A stretch of DNA of 64,000 bases from CAYXTW01 sp964452645. Lineage in GTDB: Bacteria; Zixibacteria; MSB-5A5; GN15; PGXB01. The first letter of the stretch is position 1; the number at the start of each line of letters is the position of its first letter. The notes beneath the pieces are model-generated. The model was not told the origin of the DNA, searched no databases, and was given only the letters and a program-made list of their open reading frames with translations. Made by a program: the position numbers and the translations under genes. Below, one piece after another: positions 62,377 to 64,000 of the stretch. The stretch is taken from NCBI GenBank assembly GCA_964452645.1, contig CAYVMO010000006.1, forward strand, positions 62,001 to 126,000, in the 5' to 3' direction.

Positions 62377-64000
62377 ATGAGCATCAAAGCTATCGTTTTG
62401 ATTGTCGCCGGTGTACTGTTGTTATCGGCCAATGTCATGGCCGAGAAACCGACGGGAACTGTCCGCAATGTTGATTTCGAATTGCGGGTATTGGAAGAGC
62501 CGAAACAAATCGGCGATATTATGCGGGTGTCCTGGTCATTTACTCTAAGAGAATCGGAAGATCCTGTTTTGCAGATTTATCAGAATAAACAGGAATCGGC
62601 CATGTTTGCCAGGGCCTATTTAAGCGGCATTAATACGTCGGAAGTCATTGAAGGAGAGGCTGTCTGGCGGGGGGAAATCGAATATAATAAAACATACGAA
62701 TTCATGGTATCATCGACGGTTGAAACGCCGGGCAAAATTTGTATCAGGCCGGTCGTTGAAATTTATTCGGAGCCGAACAATGAGAGTTATAGTACTCGTC
62801 GGTCTCGAAATGTCGGTGAAATGACTACCATAAATGTCGAGAGTGACATAGTCGGGCATGAAAGTCCGCGGGAATTCAGTAAAGACCAATTTCAGATTAC
62901 CTCCGATCTTGTCCCCGCCTCCATCAAAAGATGTGCCGAGTTAATCGGGGATTCCACTTTTATTCGTGTCAATAATTCGAGGGAGATGATGCCGACCGAC
63001 GGTGTGTCCGGGGATGATTCGAAACAGACCTGGTCGTTGAGCGGCGAATTCGATTATGAAGATGCTTTTGGCGGCACGTCGAATCCAGTTGCACGAACTC
63101 TCTGCTGGCTATATCAATGGTCCGGGGGAGATCCATATTATCAAGCTCTATCGGGATTATATACCGATTCGGATGGCGGTTTTCAATTTTATACCAATGT
63201 CGACTCAATTACAATCGTGCTATTTGCGATCGATTCGTTTTCAAATGTCTTTTATGCAACCGATAGTTGTCTTGATTATAATAAGGGTGAAGCTCTCGAC
63301 TACCATTCGGTTTCTATCAGCCTGGCCAACCCGTCGCATAATAACATAAGTGTTCCGTCAGCTTATACACATATTGACGATTTGAGTATGGCGGGCGTCT
63401 TTCATATCCAGGCTATTCTGCGGAATGCGCATGATGAAATTGGCTTTCCCGATTTTGAAGCACCGGTTTATTTCCTGGATAAAGATGAATGCGCCGAAAA
63501 TAGCTCATTTGGTGACTTTGATGTCGACGATATCCCGTGTATCAAAATCAGAGGTTCCTATGATGAACTGGATTGGGACCAGTGGGATACGTCGGTGGTC
63601 GATCATGAGCTGGGGCATCTTTATCAATGGACCAACGCTTCGATGCCTTTGTATTCGGGCGGCACGCATTACTTTAATTCGCCAACCCCCACATCGGGTG
63701 TGAATGATTTATACCTGGCCTTTGTGGAAGCCTGGGCGACGTTTTTCTCATGCCGCGTAATAGATAATCCGATATACATCGACCGCGCGTATGACATCGA
63801 GGATACGATTATATGGATTGATCTGGAGCAACCCTCACCGGATGTTCCGTTCACGCTGGATATGCCGCAAACGGAGCCGTCGGATACAGTGCCGTACTAT
63901 GAAGGGGCGCATGTTGAGGGTTCGATTGCATTGGCCCTGTGGGATTTATACGATGATGTCGACGACGGCGATTATTATATAGGTCAGGATCTCTGGGGGC
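62377..64000 (+). CDS. Secreted HExxH metalloprotease-like protein (right end cut off)
   Basis: Open from ATG at 62377 to the window edge (541 codons, no stop). A signal peptide (SIKAIVLIVAGVLLLSANVMA) is followed by about 380 residues of beta-rich sequence and then the zincin motif HELGH (410-414, DHELGHLYQW). About 40 residues on, LAFVEAWATFFS could provide a third zinc ligand Glu. A later HVEGSIALALWDLYDD is typical of the same fold. AGGGAG precedes the ATG. Large secreted, probably surface-acting protease; the C-terminal sorting signal is not visible. The 380-base gap 61997-62376 shows no other gene. Confidence 0.75.
   Translation, partial: MSIKAIVLIVAGVLLLSANVMAEKPTGTVRNVDFELRVLEEPKQIGDIMRVSWSFTLRESEDPVLQIYQNKQESAMFARAYLSGINTSEVIEGEAVWRGEIEYNKTYEFMVSSTVETPGKICIRPVVEIYSEPNNESYSTRRSRNVGEMTTINVESDIVGHESPREFSKDQFQITSDLVPASIKRCAELIGDSTFIRVNNSREMMPTDGVSGDDSKQTWSLSGEFDYEDAFGGTSNPVARTLCWLYQWSGGDPYYQALSGLYTDSDGGFQFYTNVDSITIVLFAIDSFSNVFYATDSCLDYNKGEALDYHSVSISLANPSHNNISVPSAYTHIDDLSMAGVFHIQAILRNAHDEIGFPDFEAPVYFLDKDECAENSSFGDFDVDDIPCIKIRGSYDELDWDQWDTSVVDHELGHLYQWTNASMPLYSGGTHYFNSPTPTSGVNDLYLAFVEAWATFFSCRVIDNPIYIDRAYDIEDTIIWIDLEQPSPDVPFTLDMPQTEPSDTVPYYEGAHVEGSIALALWDLYDDVDDGDYYIGQDLWG

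Noticed and set aside
1..64000. CRISPR array
   Set aside because: No regularly spaced direct repeats with unique spacers were seen; repeats here are dispersed palindromes.

Overview
The window looks like a chromosomal piece of an uncultured FCB-group bacterium, most like candidate phylum Zixibacteria. The evidence is indirect: four secreted proteins end in paired dockerin-type repeats (NIFDVTYLISYLYLGGP style), one very large secreted protein ends in a type IX secretion (Por) sorting domain, there are several lipoproteins with clear lipoboxes, and the intergenic regions carry many families of palindromic repeats. No 16S gene is present, so the phylum is an inference.

Layout. 0.4-3.1 kb: two type IV pilin-like genes, each with its own terminator, and a NtrC/PilR-type sigma-54 activator. 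3.5-7.4 kb: a URO-D-family protein, a coupled LiaI-like/BlaI-like pair, an unknown 173-residue protein and a membrane protein with a zinc ribbon, separated by repeats. 7.4-17.8 kb: one long minus-strand operon for propionyl-CoA/methylmalonyl-CoA metabolism (two mutase catalytic subunits, one separate B12-binding subunit, biotin carboxylase, BCCP, carboxyltransferase, epimerase, acyl-CoA dehydrogenase, MBL hydrolase), read from a recognisable promoter at 17.8 kb. 19.0-25.1 kb: minus-strand housekeeping block with DUF202 protein, MeaB (the mutase chaperone), RecJ, RNase P RNA, GuaB, a coiled-coil zinc-ribbon protein and two tRNAs with promoter and terminator.

25.3-52.3 kb: mostly exported or envelope proteins. 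These include an SBBP-repeat T9SS protein, a beta-helix dockerin protein, an M16 protease lipoprotein, a beta-propeller protein, a caspase-like lipoprotein, a further dockerin protein, a tandem pair of C10 (streptopain-like) cysteine proteases with PKD, cohesin-like and dockerin parts, and an outer-membrane-like protein. Among them lie cytoplasmic enzymes: flavin reductase, an endonuclease V homologue that lacks a catalytic Asp, M20 amidohydrolase, SDR, HAD, methyltransferase and a VOC-nitroreductase fusion.

52.5-57.3 kb: proC, then a repeat-rich, AT-rich accessory segment. It holds a two-gene unit (a DGQHR/DndB-like protein plus a HEPN-like protein) bracketed by 55-bp inverted repeats. This is the best candidate for an undescribed defence or toxin-antitoxin-like system. 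57.3-62.0 kb: two thioredoxin-fold genes and dnaE. The last gene, an HExxH metalloprotease-like secreted protein, runs off the right edge.
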